64,000 nt of DNA from Roseimicrobium sp. ORNL1 (GTDB lineage: Bacteria; Verrucomicrobiota; Verrucomicrobiia; Verrucomicrobiales; Verrucomicrobiaceae). The notes beneath the pieces were generated by a model. It was not told the DNA's origin, searched no databases, and saw only the letters and a list, made by a program, of their open reading frames with translations. The position numbers and the translations under genes are program-made. Numbering within the stretch: the stretch's first letter is position 1; every line of letters starts with the position of its first letter. This document shows positions 63,437-64,000 of the stretch, in pieces. The DNA is taken from the NCBI RefSeq assembly GCF_011044495.1, contig NZ_CP049143.1, positions 5,332,001 to 5,396,000 of the forward strand. Reading direction: 5' to 3'.

Positions 63437-64000
63437 TCAAGCTGCCCGACCGGAGTGCTCACCCTTGATGTCTTTCATCAGGACCTGATGCACCACATCC
63501 GCGACGTCCGCCGCGAGGTACGGCTTGGGCAGGATGTCGCAGAACCCCTCGGAGATGAAACCTTCGCGTGACTCCTCCAGCATGCCACCGCTGGAGGCGA
63601 TGACCCTGGCGGAAGGATCCATGGCACAGATTTCCTTCATCGCCTGCTCGCCCGAGAGGGTACCCTTGAGGGTGAGATCCATGATGACCATGTCCACGTC
63701 ATCATTCTGACGCAGGAGCTGACGATAGGTCTGCACCGCGTCTTCACCGTTGGAAGCTTCGAACACACGATAACCACAACGCTTCAGCACAGCGTGCACC
63801 ACGTTGCGCAGGCGTTCCTCGTCATCCACCACCAGGATGGTGCCGAGACCGGACCTGACCCGGGGTGGCGTCATGGGAGCAGCATCCTTTCCCTGCTGCT
63901 GTTGGGGCTGGGTGGCCGGCAGCCAGAACATGAACTCCGTGCCCACATTCTTCATGGAGGACACGGCAATCTGGCCGCCGTGCTCGGTGATGATGTGTTT
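63437..64000 (-). CDS. C-terminal end of a hybrid histidine kinase (partial)
   Basis: The gene runs off the right edge. The frame stays open to base 64000. Right of 63964 it encodes HIITEHGGQIAVSSMKN, the end of a HATPase domain (the usual 'EHGG-I-V-S-S-x-G-T-x-F'), continued by GTEFMFWLP. A short Gln-rich linker leads to a receiver domain (ILVVDDEERLRNVV, phospho-acceptor Asp in MVIMDLTLKG, Lys in LPKPY). It ends 18 bases before the convergent lipase-maturation-factor-like gene. The ATG at 63964 is internal and not a real start. Sensor and kinase parts lie outside the window. Confidence 0.9.
   Translation of the reverse strand, partial: KHIITEHGGQIAVSSMKNVGTEFMFWLPATQPQQQQGKDAAPMTPPRVRSGLGTILVVDDEERLRNVVHAVLKRCGYRVFEASNGEDAVQTYRQLLRQNDDVDMVIMDLTLKGTLSGEQAMKEICAMDPSARVIASSGGMLEESREGFISEGFCDILPKPYLAADVADVVHQVLMKDIKGEHSGRAA

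Overview
The window is a GC-rich bacterial chromosome segment that most resembles the Verrucomicrobiota (a Verrucomicrobiaceae-like organism). This is inferred from gene content: Planctomycete/Verrucomicrobia-type cytochrome c (PSCyt1-like) domains fused to leucine-rich repeats, a secreted sulfatase, a Bacteroidetes/Verrucomicrobia-type three-subunit succinate dehydrogenase, CcsA/ResB cytochrome maturation, a Ku/LigD end-joining set, and many proteins with Pro/Ala/Lys-rich tails. No rRNA or phylogenetic marker is present, so the placement is inference. Nearly all of the window is protein-coding, with one tRNA (Phe) and no CRISPR array, prophage or transposase.

Layout. 0.1-5.4 kb (minus strand): a cysteine/sulfur operon reading encapsulin shell -> SufS-like cysteine desulfurase with a long disordered N-terminus -> rhodanese-DUF2892 -> serine acetyltransferase -> cysteine synthase. 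This is the signature of a family 2A (SrpI-type) encapsulin sulfur nanocompartment; the shell gene carries a one-base deletion. 5.8-12.2 kb: tRNA-Phe, a secreted FN3-like protein with a possible nuclease-like C-terminus, a zinc-ribbon protein with a histone-H1-like tail, a giant FHA coiled-coil protein and a sulfatase. 12.4-16.1 kb: sdhCAB. 16.2-21.0 kb: a light-sensing cluster (heme oxygenase, bacteriophytochrome kinase, Rcp1-like response regulator, receiver-kinase-receiver hybrid) in tightly overlapping order. 21.0-29.4 kb (minus strand): a probable five-gene operon of an inactive S41-like protein, an IF-1-like OB protein, transglutaminase-DUF2126, circularly permuted ATP-grasp/alpha-E and a second transglutaminase, matching predicted peptide-ligase/peptide-modification loci.

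29.6-36.8 kb: mixed housekeeping and stress genes (thiD, class I aldolase, GlsB-like, YidB-like, apaG, 5-formyl-THF cyclo-ligase, a metallo-beta-lactamase-fold hydrolase, dihydrofolate reductase) with three large intergenic inverted repeats. 36.7-44.3 kb (minus strand): ccsA, resB, a lipoprotein and a 1046-residue cytochrome/LRR membrane protein with an internally duplicated module. 44.3-53.4 kb: a GT-C-like membrane protein, secreted proteins of unknown function, a polysaccharide-deacetylase-like protein, two small immunity-like genes in a lower-GC pocket, a TolB/LamG lipoprotein and a DNA photolyase. 53.5-57.6 kb (minus strand): Ku and LigD split into two polypeptides, plus a secreted protein. 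57.8-64 kb: a ceramidase-like protein, two tandem paralogous Imm11-like/SMI1 proteins, a lipase-maturation-factor-like membrane protein and the C-terminal end of a hybrid histidine kinase cut by the window edge.
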